From Actinomycetota bacterium (GTDB lineage: Bacteria > Actinomycetota > AC-67), in the NCBI GenBank assembly GCA_041658565.1, contig JBAZZY010000009.1:24654-88653 (forward strand): a stretch of 64,000 nucleotides of DNA, in the 5' to 3' direction. The notes below the pieces were generated by a model. It had not been told where the DNA came from. It did no database searches and was given only the letters and a program-made list of their open reading frames with translations. Made by a program: the position numbers and the translations under genes. Shown in pieces: positions 25,203 through 33,583 of the stretch (positions are counted from its first letter, which is position 1; each line of letters starts with the position of its first letter).

Positions 25203-25475
25203 ATGGCGACCAAGACCGAGCGGGTAGAAGCGCGTCTATCTTCGCAGGAACGAAAGCTGATTGAACGAGCGGCCGCGTTCGAGGGTCAGTCGTTGTCTTC
25301 CTTCATGGTGGCAGCAGCGACCGAGAGGGCCGAGCAAGTGATCTCGGCCCAGACCACCACCATGCTTCCAGCCGACTACTTCGATCGGCTCCTCGCCGCC
25401 ATCGACCGCGCTGAGGATGCACCGCGCCTGACGGTAGCCGCGAAGAAGGCACGGCAACATGGACGCATCCGGTGA
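25203..25475 (+). CDS. DUF1778 (TacA-type) ribbon-helix-helix antitoxin
   Basis: A 90-residue antitoxin. The N-terminal RHH domain reads KTERVEARLSSQERKLIERA followed by FEGQSLSSFMVAAATERA, the DUF1778 pattern. The C-terminal tail (LPADYFDRLLAAIDRAEDAP) is the toxin-wrapping region typical of TacA. GGAGGAGG lies 5 nt before ATG 25203. It overlaps the GNAT toxin gene by 4 nt (GTGA). It should repress its own promoter through the GTAC-rich operator just upstream, by analogy with TacAT systems. Confidence 0.9.
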   Translation: MATKTERVEARLSSQERKLIERAAAFEGQSLSSFMVAAATERAEQVISAQTTTMLPADYFDRLLAAIDRAEDAPRLTVAAKKARQHGRIR

Positions 25476-25978
25476 CCTACCGCGTCGAGGCGCTGCGCGA
25501 CGATCATGATCCCGCGGGTTTCGAGTGCGGGAACGCGTCTCTGACGGATTGGCTCAAGACTCATGCCCGCCTTGCCAAGGGGCAGGGCACGCGCACATAC
25601 GTCCTCATCGACCAGGCAGCGGCGACCGTGGCGGGATACTTCGCGATCGCCCCGCATCTTGTCGCCCGGGAGGACGTTCCTCGCGGCCTCGGCGGCGGTG
25701 CTCCGAGGCATGTCCCGGCCATCTTGCTTGCCAAGTTGGCGCTCGACCGTCGGTTGCAGGGACATGGACTGGGGAGCGAACTGCTCGTGAGGGCTCTCGA
25801 AACCATCTTGGAGGCGGCCCGGATTGCGGGTGGCAAGCTCGTCGTGGTTGATGCCATCGATGAGAGGGCAGTGAGGTTTTACGAACATCACGATTTCGAG
25901 CGATCGTCACTCGAGCCGTCTCGGCTGTTCATGAAGCTGAGTACGGTCGCGAAGGCTCTCGGCAGCCCATGGCCGTGA
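25472..25978 (+). CDS. GNAT acetyltransferase toxin (TacT-type)
   Basis: A 168-residue N-acetyltransferase. In this toxin family members acetylate aminoacyl-tRNA and block translation. Typical features are the N-terminal F-ECGNASLTDWL motif, strand AGYFAIAP, the pattern LLAKLALDRRLQGHGLGSELL with the acetyl-CoA P-loop (RRLQGHGLG), and FYEHHDFE near the C-terminus, where the catalytic tyrosine is expected. It starts at GTG 25472 overlapping the antitoxin stop. Length and partner match TacT. Confidence 0.9.
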   Translation: MTYRVEALRDDHDPAGFECGNASLTDWLKTHARLAKGQGTRTYVLIDQAAATVAGYFAIAPHLVAREDVPRGLGGGAPRHVPAILLAKLALDRRLQGHGLGSELLVRALETILEAARIAGGKLVVVDAIDERAVRFYEHHDFERSSLEPSRLFMKLSTVAKALGSPWP

Positions 25979-26297
25979 CGGCGGACCCACCCGGGCGCAG
26001 GCCCCTGCGCAGGGGAATCCGGTTCGCACATCGTCCCGCCACCTCCACCAGATTGTGTCGTGTGGGGCTCCAAGATGATCGAGTGAGATCGCTCGTGTTG
26101 GGGCGGCCTGGGATAACCCGCCGGCGCGTCGCGCCTCTGCGATCCGCCTCCCGAGCGCACTGGAGGATCGCCGTCCAGTCTGCTGCCCCATGACATGTGC
26201 ACCCCCCGATGGTGCCGCGCGACCCTGCCGGGTTCTTCGCCGGTGTCGTAGGCTGGCGACGCTCGAGACGGGCGCCAGGCGCGGGGAGGGACAGGCG
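25979..26297. other. Intergenic region with a tRNA-3'-end-like remnant
   Basis: 319 bp between the toxin gene and acyl-CoA dehydrogenase. It contains the palindrome CCCCTGCGCAGGGG (about 26001-26014) and then GGTTCG...CATCGTC...CTCCACCAGATT ending at 26054, which resembles the 3' part of tRNA-Ala plus its flank (19584-19594). No complete tRNA can be folded. No gene is seen in the remainder. Confidence 0.45.
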
Positions 26298-27539
26298 ATG
26301 TTCGACTTTCTGTTGACGGATTCGCAGCAATCGCTGCGGGATGAGGTGCGCGACTTCGTCGCATGGGTGCCGCGCGACCTGATCTTGGACATGGACCAGG
26401 AGAAGGTCCTGTTCCCCGTGGAGTTCTTGCAGGAGGCCGGTCGCCGGGGGCTGCTCGGGAGCCGATACCCCAAGCGCTGGGGCGGCCGCGACACCGACTG
26501 GGTGACCACGTGCATGGCCGCGGAGGAAGTCGGCACGCTCGGGCTGATCTTTGGGTGCTTGTTCGGCGTCGGCTCGGAAGTTGTCGGAGAAGGGCTCTTT
26601 CGCCACGGCACCGACGCGCAGCGCGACAAGTATCTGGCGCCCATGATCGCAGGCACCAAGGTCGGCGCGGAGTGTCTGACCGAGCCGCGCGGTGGGTCGG
26701 ATCTGTTCGGCGCGACGACGACCGCTGAGGATCGCGGCGACCACTACGTGCTCAACGGTCAGAAGCGCTTCATCGTGGGCGCCGAGGGGGCCGATCACTT
26801 CTTGGTCTATGCGCGCACCGACAACCGTCCCGACACTCACGCGCACAAGCGACTTACGACGCTGATGGTGGAACGCGGTCCCGGCGTCGATGTGCAATAC
26901 CTGTACGGACTACTCGGGTGTCGCGGTGGCGGAACCGGTCGTCTGGTGTTTCGGGACGTGAAGGTCCCGAAGGAGAACGTCCTGGGTGAGCCCGGCGGGG
27001 CATACGCGGTGTACGAGAGCATCATGATTCCCGAGCGTCTGGCGACGGCGGCAATGACGCTGGGTGCCGCGCGCCCGGCGCTGGACATCGCGACGGCATA
27101 CACGACTCGGCGCAAGGCCTTCGGACGCCCGATCAGTCAGTTCCAAGGCGTCAGCTTCCAAATCGCCGAGGCAGTCATGCTCTTGGATGCTGCGCGCGCG
27201 CTTGTCTACACGACGGCGCGCGCAGTCGATTCGGGCCAGGATCCGGCGCGCGCGCGCCGCATGGCGAGCGAGACGAAGAAGTTCGCAACCGAGACCGCGC
27301 AAAAGGTCGTGCACACCGCGATGCAAGTGGTCGGCGGGATCGGCTACACGAACGTGTTCCCGCTGGAGCGGATGTATCGCGACATGCGGCTGGCCTCGAT
27401 CTGGACCGGCACGAACGAGATCATGTCCACGATCATCGGCCACGAGTGGTATCGCGAGTCGGGCGCGGCTCCGGCGTTGCGCGACTACGAAGCCGATGCT
27501 GTCAACGCCGACGCTGCCGACGAGAAGGTCTACGAGTAG
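26298..27539 (+). CDS. Acyl-CoA dehydrogenase
   Basis: A FAD flavoenzyme of 413 residues catalysing alpha,beta-dehydrogenation of an acyl-CoA. Family signatures are CLTEPRGGSDLFGA in the flavin-binding middle domain, the C-terminal helical bundle (AFGRPISQFQGVSFQIAEA, QVVGGIGYTN) and WTGTNEIM, near which the FAD-contacting region ends. ATG 26298 follows GGGGAGGG; the frame to 26190 is not part of the gene. It stands alone beside the toxin island. The product is probably part of fatty or branched-chain acyl-CoA degradation, with chain-length specificity not readable. Confidence 0.92.
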   Translation: MFDFLLTDSQQSLRDEVRDFVAWVPRDLILDMDQEKVLFPVEFLQEAGRRGLLGSRYPKRWGGRDTDWVTTCMAAEEVGTLGLIFGCLFGVGSEVVGEGLFRHGTDAQRDKYLAPMIAGTKVGAECLTEPRGGSDLFGATTTAEDRGDHYVLNGQKRFIVGAEGADHFLVYARTDNRPDTHAHKRLTTLMVERGPGVDVQYLYGLLGCRGGGTGRLVFRDVKVPKENVLGEPGGAYAVYESIMIPERLATAAMTLGAARPALDIATAYTTRRKAFGRPISQFQGVSFQIAEAVMLLDAARALVYTTARAVDSGQDPARARRMASETKKFATETAQKVVHTAMQVVGGIGYTNVFPLERMYRDMRLASIWTGTNEIMSTIIGHEWYRESGAAPALRDYEADAVNADAADEKVYE

Positions 27540-27668
27540 GGCGCTTTGTCGTCCGGCCCGAGGAGGAGGGTTCGTTCGTCGTGCACCGCGCGCAACGCGG
27601 GGTGCCGGTGGTTGTGGTGTCCTACCCACGGGGTCCCGAATCGGCGTCGTTGCCCCCGCGTGGTTGAG

Positions 27669-28589
27669 TCAGCGGACATGGCCTGCCTCCTGCGTTTGTG
27701 TCTTGTGCGATCGTCGAGCACGCGGCGCGCGCCGCAGGCGCGCGCCGTACAGCATCACGGCGATCATCGCGGCAGTTACCGCGAACATCACGATCGTCAT
27801 CGCCGCCGCATAACCGAAGCGAAGGAACTCGAACGCGTTTTGGTACGTGTACAGCGGCAGAAACGTCGTTGCGTAGTTCGGGCCCCCTTCGGTAAGAACG
27901 AGTGCCGGCACGAACGTGGATTGCAGGCCGAACACGACGTCGCGGGCCGCCAGCAGCACCAGGACGGGTGTCAGCAGCGGCAGCGTTAGACGTCGGAACG
28001 TGTGCCATGCCGAGGACCCTTCGACGAGGGCCGCCTCGTACAGTTCGCGCGGGATTTGGTTGCGCACCGCGGCGACAACGACGATCGCCTCGGCGACCTG
28101 GAACAGGCTGATGATGACGACCGACGTGCGCGCGCCCCACGGGCCGAGTAGCCACTCGGTTCCCGGCAACCCGATCGATCGCAGTCCCGCGGCGAGCGGT
28201 CCGTACAGCGGATTGAACACCCACATCCACAGCAGGGCGTAGGCGACGTCGGGGACGAAGGTCGGGGCGACGACCGCGGTGCGCGCGGCGCCGACTCCCG
28301 CGCGACGGGGGGCGACGAGTAACCCCACTCCAAGCGCGACGGCCAGACGCGCCGGGACTGCCAGCCCGGCGAAGATCAGCGAGTTGCGAAGTGAAGTCCA
28401 AAACAACACGTCGTGCGACATGCGCCGGAAGTTCTCGAAGCCGGCCGCGCGCGGCATCGAAAGCCCGTCGTAGTGAGTGAAGGCCAGCACGAGGGTAAAC
28501 AAGGCTGGAACGACGACGAGCGCGCCGGCACCTGCGAGCGCCGGTGCGATGAACCACGCGAGGCCGGCCGATCGCGATGTGCGCCCCAT
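27669..28589 (-). CDS. Sugar ABC transporter permease (MalF/UgpA-like)
   Basis: A 306-residue inner-membrane permease with about six helices and the binding-protein-dependent transport (EAA) loop ELYEAALVEGSSAWHTFRRL that contacts the ATPase. The region YHDG...ENFRRM between the first helices is typical of carbohydrate-uptake CUT1 permeases. It is the last gene of the five-gene leftward operon; its start codon shares one base with the ATPase stop (TGATG). Confidence 0.88.
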   Translation of the reverse strand: MGRTSRSAGLAWFIAPALAGAGALVVVPALFTLVLAFTHYDGLSMPRAAGFENFRRMSHDVLFWTSLRNSLIFAGLAVPARLAVALGVGLLVAPRRAGVGAARTAVVAPTFVPDVAYALLWMWVFNPLYGPLAAGLRSIGLPGTEWLLGPWGARTSVVIISLFQVAEAIVVVAAVRNQIPRELYEAALVEGSSAWHTFRRLTLPLLTPVLVLLAARDVVFGLQSTFVPALVLTEGGPNYATTFLPLYTYQNAFEFLRFGYAAAMTIVMFAVTAAMIAVMLYGARLRRAPRARRSHKTQTQEAGHVR

Positions 28590-29671
28590 CAGCTCTTTGG
28601 GGTCAGCGCGCGCTCGGTGTCCGGATCGAAAAGGTGCACGCGGTTCGGGTCGAGCCAGGCCTGCACGTTGCTGCCCGGCGCCGGACGAAACGACGGCTCC
28701 ACTCGCGCAACCAGGGTGTGTTCTCCGGCCGACAGCGTCAGGAACACTTGATCGCCGGCGGATTCAACGAGATCGACGCAGGCCTGGAAGGTCTGCGCGC
28801 CGTCCGGGCGTCCCGACCATCGCGACCCTTCGACGTGTACGTGCTCGGGGCGAATCCCTGCGAGTACGTCTGTCGGGGCGACGGCGCGAGCGAGGGCGGC
28901 TCGCACCGGTTCTGCCAGCAGCGTGGAGCCGGACGCGCGCGCGCGCAGCACGTTCATCGCAGGGCTTCCGATGAAGCGGGCAACGAACAGCGTCGCCGGG
29001 CGCTCGTAGATCTCTTGCGGTGAGCCGACCTGTTCGAGCGATCCGTCGTGAAGCACGCCGATGCGATGCCCCATGCCGAGCGCTTCGATCTGGTCGTGCG
29101 TGACGTACACGGTCGTGGTGCCGAAGCGCGATTGCAGTCGCACGATTTCGGCGCGCGTTTGCGCGCGCAGCGGCGTGTCGAGGTTCGACAAGGGTTCGTC
29201 CATCAGCAACACATCGGGGTTGCGTGCCAGGGCGCGCGCGAGCGCCACGCGCTGACGTTCCCCGCCCGAGAGATTCGCCGGCACTCGGTCGAGCAGTGCG
29301 GCTATGTCCAAGGCTTCGGCGACCGACGCGACGGCGCGCGCGATATCGGCGTCGGGGATGCGGCGCGCGCGCAGCCCGAACGCGATGTTCTCGCGAACGT
29401 CCATGTGGGGGAACAGCGCGTAGCTTTGAAACACCATCCCGACGTTGCGCGCGCGCGCGTCCAGGCGTGTAACGTCGCGGTCGCCGATTTGGATCTCGCC
29501 GGCGTTCGGCCGCTCCAAGCCGGCAATCAGTCGCAGGATGGTCGACTTGCCGCTCCCGGAAGGTCCGACGAGGACGAACAGCTCGCCGTCGGGGATCTCA
29601 AGGGTGAGATCACCGACGACCGGCGTCACGCCGTAGGACTTGGCGACTTGGCGAAGCGAGAGCGTTGCCAT
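28589..29671 (-). CDS. Sugar ABC transporter ATP-binding protein (UgpC/MalK/MsmX-like)
   Basis: A 360-residue ATPase with Walker A (GPSGSGKST), Q-loop (FQSYALFP), signature LSGGERQRVALARAL, Walker B (VLLMDEPLSNLD) and switch histidine (VTHDQ). The C-terminal OB/TOBE domain (LAGIRPEHVHVEG) is typical of MalK-like ATPases serving CUT1 sugar importers. ATG 29671 begins the conserved region; the far longer open frame upstream antisenses the binding-protein gene and is not used. Start and stop overlap both neighbours by one base. Confidence 0.92.
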   Translation of the reverse strand: MATLSLRQVAKSYGVTPVVGDLTLEIPDGELFVLVGPSGSGKSTILRLIAGLERPNAGEIQIGDRDVTRLDARARNVGMVFQSYALFPHMDVRENIAFGLRARRIPDADIARAVASVAEALDIAALLDRVPANLSGGERQRVALARALARNPDVLLMDEPLSNLDTPLRAQTRAEIVRLQSRFGTTTVYVTHDQIEALGMGHRIGVLHDGSLEQVGSPQEIYERPATLFVARFIGSPAMNVLRARASGSTLLAEPVRAALARAVAPTDVLAGIRPEHVHVEGSRWSGRPDGAQTFQACVDLVESAGDQVFLTLSAGEHTLVARVEPSFRPAPGSNVQAWLDPNRVHLFDPDTERALTPKS

Positions 29672-30957
29672 TAGTCCGGCTTGGGTTGCAGAAGATCCAG
29701 GGTGGCGACGTCGATCTCGAGCCCGAGGAACTCCGGAGGTTCGGTCGCGTAGAACCACTCCTCGATGACGGGGTCGGCCTTGGATTCGATCTCGTGCCAC
29801 ACCGCGATGTTGGGGGACCGCCGCATGACGGGGATCTGGTCGAGGAAAGCTCGCGCGGAGGCCGGAGGCTGCGACGGGTCGAGGAACGCCTCGCTCTCGG
29901 CGACGGCACGCAGCGACGGAACAGTCCGTCCCGTCCGTGCCATGATTGTTGCGCCTTGAATGCCGAGCGCGAAGCGCACGAACGCGAAGGCGGCGTCCTG
30001 GTGGTCGGATGCACGAGCCATGCAATACGCGTCGGAGTGCAGCATCACCGCCGCGCGCCGAACCTTGGGATGCACAGGGAGGGGAGCGACATCCCACTCC
30101 AGTCCTTTCACTTGACGCAGAGCCGTCGTTGCGCGCCGGCTGTCGATCATCATCGCGAGCTTGCCGTTGGCGAAGCGCGACTCGATGTCTTCGGACTCGA
30201 CCTCGGCGAGCGTCGGCATCACGCGGTCGCCGTGCTGAAGGTTGGCAAGGAACTTCAGCGCTTCCAGCGCCGGGGGATCGAGCAGACTCATCTGCGTCGG
30301 ATGTTCGAGGTCGTCCACGATCTCGCCGCCGGCTTGCCAGACGAATGGTGCGACGCGGTTCAGGTTCGGTTCGAACCCGAGCCCGTGCTCGTCCACGCGG
30401 CCGTCGTTGTTGGTGTCGGCCGTGAGAACTTGCGCTTTCTCGCGCATTTCGTCCCAGTCCCACCCCGGTGAAGGCGGCGCAATCCCCTCTCGCGCGAATA
30501 GCGCGGTGTTGTAGTACACGACCGGCGTCGAGATGTTCTGCGGCAGGCACACGACGCGCCCCGAGAAGCGGAACGCGTCTACGGCCGGGGGGTAGAACTC
30601 GGCGAGACCCGGTCGCATCTGCTTGGTCAGCAAGTCGCCCAGCGGCTCGAGGACTCCCTTGGCGGCGAATTGGCCGAACCGGCGGTAGTTCAGAAGGAAA
30701 AGATCCGGCGGGTTGCCGGCGGTGAAGCCTGTTGCCAGTTTTGCCATGTGGTCCTTCTGGCTACCGACAACGACGAGTTGCACTCGGGTGCCGGCGTGGT
30801 CCTTCTCGAAGGCTGAAATCAGCGTGCGGTAAGCCTCGGCTTCTTGGGGATCGCCGAATATTTGCAGCCGAACCGATTCGGTCCGGGTCGACGAACATGC
30901 GGCGAGGATCGCCGCCAGCGCGAGTACCGCGACATGGCGGGCTAGCTTCCGATCCAT
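29671..30957 (-). CDS. Sugar ABC transporter substrate-binding lipoprotein
   Basis: A 428-residue family-1 solute-binding protein. The signal peptide LAALAAILAACSS-like segment (VLALAAILAAC) ends in a lipobox cysteine at residue 21. The mature part has the typical VRLQIFGDPQEAEAYRTLI start, PDLFLLNYRRF, and NISTPVVYYNTALF and WDWDEMREKA regions of CUT1 binding proteins. It is encoded between a permease and the ATPase, overlapping the upstream permease by 16 nt. The sugar is unknown. Confidence 0.88.
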   Translation of the reverse strand: MDRKLARHVAVLALAAILAACSSTRTESVRLQIFGDPQEAEAYRTLISAFEKDHAGTRVQLVVVGSQKDHMAKLATGFTAGNPPDLFLLNYRRFGQFAAKGVLEPLGDLLTKQMRPGLAEFYPPAVDAFRFSGRVVCLPQNISTPVVYYNTALFAREGIAPPSPGWDWDEMREKAQVLTADTNNDGRVDEHGLGFEPNLNRVAPFVWQAGGEIVDDLEHPTQMSLLDPPALEALKFLANLQHGDRVMPTLAEVESEDIESRFANGKLAMMIDSRRATTALRQVKGLEWDVAPLPVHPKVRRAAVMLHSDAYCMARASDHQDAAFAFVRFALGIQGATIMARTGRTVPSLRAVAESEAFLDPSQPPASARAFLDQIPVMRRSPNIAVWHEIESKADPVIEEWFYATEPPEFLGLEIDVATLDLLQPKPD

Positions 30958-31766
30958 GATCCTCCTCGGCGTGGAGCGATCGCGCGCAACGCAAGCGAGA
31001 GGGCGGCCAGAGCGGGCAGCGTCACCAGGGTTGCGCCGGCCAGCACGACCGGCCAGTTAGTCGGGCCGAGTTGTTCCAGCGAGCGCAGCATCAGCGGCGC
31101 AGTGTAGAGGTGCTCGGAGTTCAGGTACAGAAGTGGGTCGATGAAGTTGCCCCACGACAGCGAGAATGCGAGCAACCCCACCGCCGCCGTTGTCGAGCGA
31201 ACCATCGGCATTGCCACTCGCCTCCATACTCGGGCGTGCGACGCGCCCTCCAGAAGCGCCGCGTCGAAGATGTCGGACGGAATCCGGCGGAAGGCCAACC
31301 AGAACAGCAGAACGAAGAGCGGGCTGCCGCCCATGAGCGCCGGGGCGATGAGTGGGATCCAAGTGTCGGTGACGCCGAGGCCGCTGAAGATCGCGAACCG
31401 CCCAAGCCACAGTGCGCTTACAGGGACGAGCAACAGGCCCAGTTGCACACCGAGGCCGAGTCCGCGGGCCCGTCGTCCGGCGCGCGCGATTGCGTACCCG
31501 GCCAGGGCTGCGATGCCGACGGCGAGCGGGACCGCGATCGCGGCGATTGCCAGGGAGTTCGCCAGCGCGCGCGCCAAAGGGACGAGCGAGAACGCCGAGC
31601 GATAGCCGTCGAGCGATGCGGTGGCCGGAAGAATCTCAATCCCGCGCGGTGGAGGGAGCCCCTCGCCGCGGAATGAACCTGCGATAGCGACTGCCAGCGG
31701 GAGCAGAAATGCCACGGAGACCGCCAGCGCCGTTGCCGGCCACGCGAGCCTGCGCAGCCGGCTCAC
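30942..31766 (-). CDS. Sugar ABC transporter permease (MalG/UgpE-like)
   Basis: A 274-residue permease with six predicted helices and the EAA loop IPSDIFDAALLEGASHARVW. The GTG start at 31766 shares one base with the stop of the MBL hydrolase gene (TAGTG). It is paired with the other permease at the operon's far end; the unusual order is hydrolase, permease, binding protein, ATPase, permease. Confidence 0.87.
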   Translation of the reverse strand: MSRLRRLAWPATALAVSVAFLLPLAVAIAGSFRGEGLPPPRGIEILPATASLDGYRSAFSLVPLARALANSLAIAAIAVPLAVGIAALAGYAIARAGRRARGLGLGVQLGLLLVPVSALWLGRFAIFSGLGVTDTWIPLIAPALMGGSPLFVLLFWLAFRRIPSDIFDAALLEGASHARVWRRVAMPMVRSTTAAVGLLAFSLSWGNFIDPLLYLNSEHLYTAPLMLRSLEQLGPTNWPVVLAGATLVTLPALAALSLALRAIAPRRGGSWIGS

Positions 31767-32407
31767 TACAGCTCGAAGGGGTGCATCGGCGAAAGGACTG
31801 CGCCTTCGATCGGCGCAATTGCTTTTACGAGGCGTTCACCGTCACCGCCGGTGCCGACGACGAACCCGAAGTGGTACGGCACTGCGAGCTTGGGGCGGAT
31901 CTGTTTGATTGCGCCGGCAGCCTCGTCGACGTCCATTGTGTACGTTCCACCGATCGGCACGAACGCAACGTCGGCTCTGACCTCGTCCAACTCCGGGGTG
32001 TGGTCGGTGTCTCCGGCGAAGTAGTAGCGGTGCGCGCCGAGCGGCACAAGGTACCCGACCCAGTTGTTGTCGCGTGGGTGGAAGTCGAGGCGATCGGGTT
32101 TGACGTTGTAAGCGGCAACCGTCTCAATCTGAAGCCCGGCTGCCTCGAGTTTCTCGCCCGGCCTGACGGCGCGCACGTCTCCACGCGTCAGTTGCGCGGC
32201 GATGTCGTGTGGGGCGACGACGACGGTCCCGTCTGTTGTGATCTTCGCGAGATCGACTTCGGACAGGTGGTCGAAGTGCGCGTGCGTGAGCAGGATCAGG
32301 TCGGCCGGGGGCTGGCCGTCGGTAATCCCCCAGGGGTCGATGTAGACGGTCGGGCTGCCACGCCACAACAGCGATGACTGCTTGAACCACGTGAATGCGT
32401 CGAGCAC
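31766..32407 (-). CDS. Metallo-beta-lactamase-fold hydrolase (UlaG/YtnP-like)
   Basis: A 213-residue metal-dependent hydrolase. The motif LTHAHFDHL supplies the metal-binding histidines and aspartate, followed by FAGDTDHTPE and VPYHFG. The compact size and the pattern match UlaG-type L-ascorbate-6-phosphate lactonase relatives and other cytoplasmic MBL hydrolases. GTG 32407 has an AAGGAGGG ribosome site. It heads the sugar ABC operon, suggesting it acts on the imported sugar or its derivative; that role is inference. Confidence 0.82.
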   Translation of the reverse strand: MLDAFTWFKQSSLLWRGSPTVYIDPWGITDGQPPADLILLTHAHFDHLSEVDLAKITTDGTVVVAPHDIAAQLTRGDVRAVRPGEKLEAAGLQIETVAAYNVKPDRLDFHPRDNNWVGYLVPLGAHRYYFAGDTDHTPELDEVRADVAFVPIGGTYTMDVDEAAGAIKQIRPKLAVPYHFGFVVGTGGDGERLVKAIAPIEGAVLSPMHPFEL

Positions 32408-32494
32408 GGGAGATCCCTCCTTCCGAGCCGCGTCGCGCGGCAGGGCACTGCCGTTCCAGCGTATCGACGCACAAAGTCTACCGGCGCGCGCGTC

Positions 32495-33583
32495 CTAGTC
32501 GGAACTCCCGGCGGCGACCAGGGTCACCTCGACGGCTTTGAATGAGGCCCAGACGTGGACGCCCTCGGTGAGTCCGAGGCGCGTCACCGACCCCGGTGTG
32601 ATCTCTGCGACGACGCCGGGGTGGGAGCCGATGCGCACGCGCGCGCGGTCTGCCGAGACGGTGATCGACTCGATCGGTCCCTCCAACACGTTGCGCGCGG
32701 AGCCTTCCGGGCGCGCGCGGAACAGCGAAACGTCGGTGGGGCGCACCAGCGCGAGTACGTCGTCCAGCGTCTCGGGCTCGGGCAGCGCGACGAACAAGAT
32801 GCCGTCTGCGGTGTCGAGCCTGCCGACCCCGGCGTCGGCTGGAACTAGTCGTCCGCGGAATAGGTTCACCCCGACGAGTTCGGCGGCATAGGAAGTCGTG
32901 GGGGCACGGCGGATGTCCTCAGGGGTCCCGCGCTGGGTCACGCGGCCGTCCTCGATCAACACCAATTCGTCTGCGAGCGTCATGGCTTCGAGAGGATCGT
33001 GGGTGACGACCACGCGGACGCCCTCGAAGGAGGCCAGCGTAGATCGAACCAGATGCAGGATCTCGCCGCGCGCGCGCACGTCCAACGCCGACAACGGTTC
33101 GTCGAGCAGCAGCAAGCGAGGTTTGTGAACGACGGCGCGCGCCAGCGCGACGCGTTGCGCTTCGCCGCCGGAAAGCTGCCACGGCTTGGCGCGCGCCCGG
33201 TGCGCGATTCCCATGTGCTCCAGGAGTTCACCGGCGCGCGCGCGCGCCTGGGTGCGTGCGATGCCGCGCGCGCGCAGCGGAAACGCGACGTTGTCGAGCG
33301 CGCTCAGGTGGGGAAACAAGAGCAGGTCTTGGAATACGGTGCCGATCGGTCGTTGCGACGGGGAAGCCGACGCGCCGATTGCGGGGTCCTCCAAGGTTGT
33401 TCCGTCGAGACGAATCCAGCCGGCCTTGAGCGGCAGCAGGCCCGCGAGCGCGGCAACGACGGTGGACTTCCCGGCTCCGTTCGGCCCGAGCAGCGCGACG
33501 GTGCGGCCGGGCTCGACTGCGAGTTCCACATCGATCGTGAGGGAACCGCGAACGGTTTGTACGCGTGCGTCGAGACCGTTCAC
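32495..33583 (-). CDS. modC: Molybdate ABC transporter ATP-binding protein
   Basis: A 362-residue ATPase with Walker A (LGPNGAGKST), Q-loop (FQDLLLFP), signature LSGGEAQRVALARAV, Walker B (LLLLDEPLSALD) and H-loop (VTHDPLEA). The C-terminal TOBE/Mop region (SARNVLEGPIESI...VRIGSHPGVVAEI) is characteristic of ModC. It starts at GTG 33583, overlapping the modB stop by 4 nt (GTGA). It ends the mod operon. Confidence 0.9.
   Translation of the reverse strand: MNGLDARVQTVRGSLTIDVELAVEPGRTVALLGPNGAGKSTVVAALAGLLPLKAGWIRLDGTTLEDPAIGASASPSQRPIGTVFQDLLLFPHLSALDNVAFPLRARGIARTQARARAGELLEHMGIAHRARAKPWQLSGGEAQRVALARAVVHKPRLLLLDEPLSALDVRARGEILHLVRSTLASFEGVRVVVTHDPLEAMTLADELVLIEDGRVTQRGTPEDIRRAPTTSYAAELVGVNLFRGRLVPADAGVGRLDTADGILFVALPEPETLDDVLALVRPTDVSLFRARPEGSARNVLEGPIESITVSADRARVRIGSHPGVVAEITPGSVTRLGLTEGVHVWASFKAVEVTLVAAGSSD

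Noticed and set aside
26000..26050. A complete tRNA or tmRNA 3' end terminating in CCACCTCCACCA
   Set aside because: No matching 5' acceptor strand (GGAGGTG-like) is found within 100 nt upstream and the T arm does not pair; kept only as a possible remnant.
29452..29462. Alternating GC tracts as Z-DNA or a special site
   Set aside because: Such tracts are spread through coding regions as preferred CGC/GCG codons, so no local function is needed.
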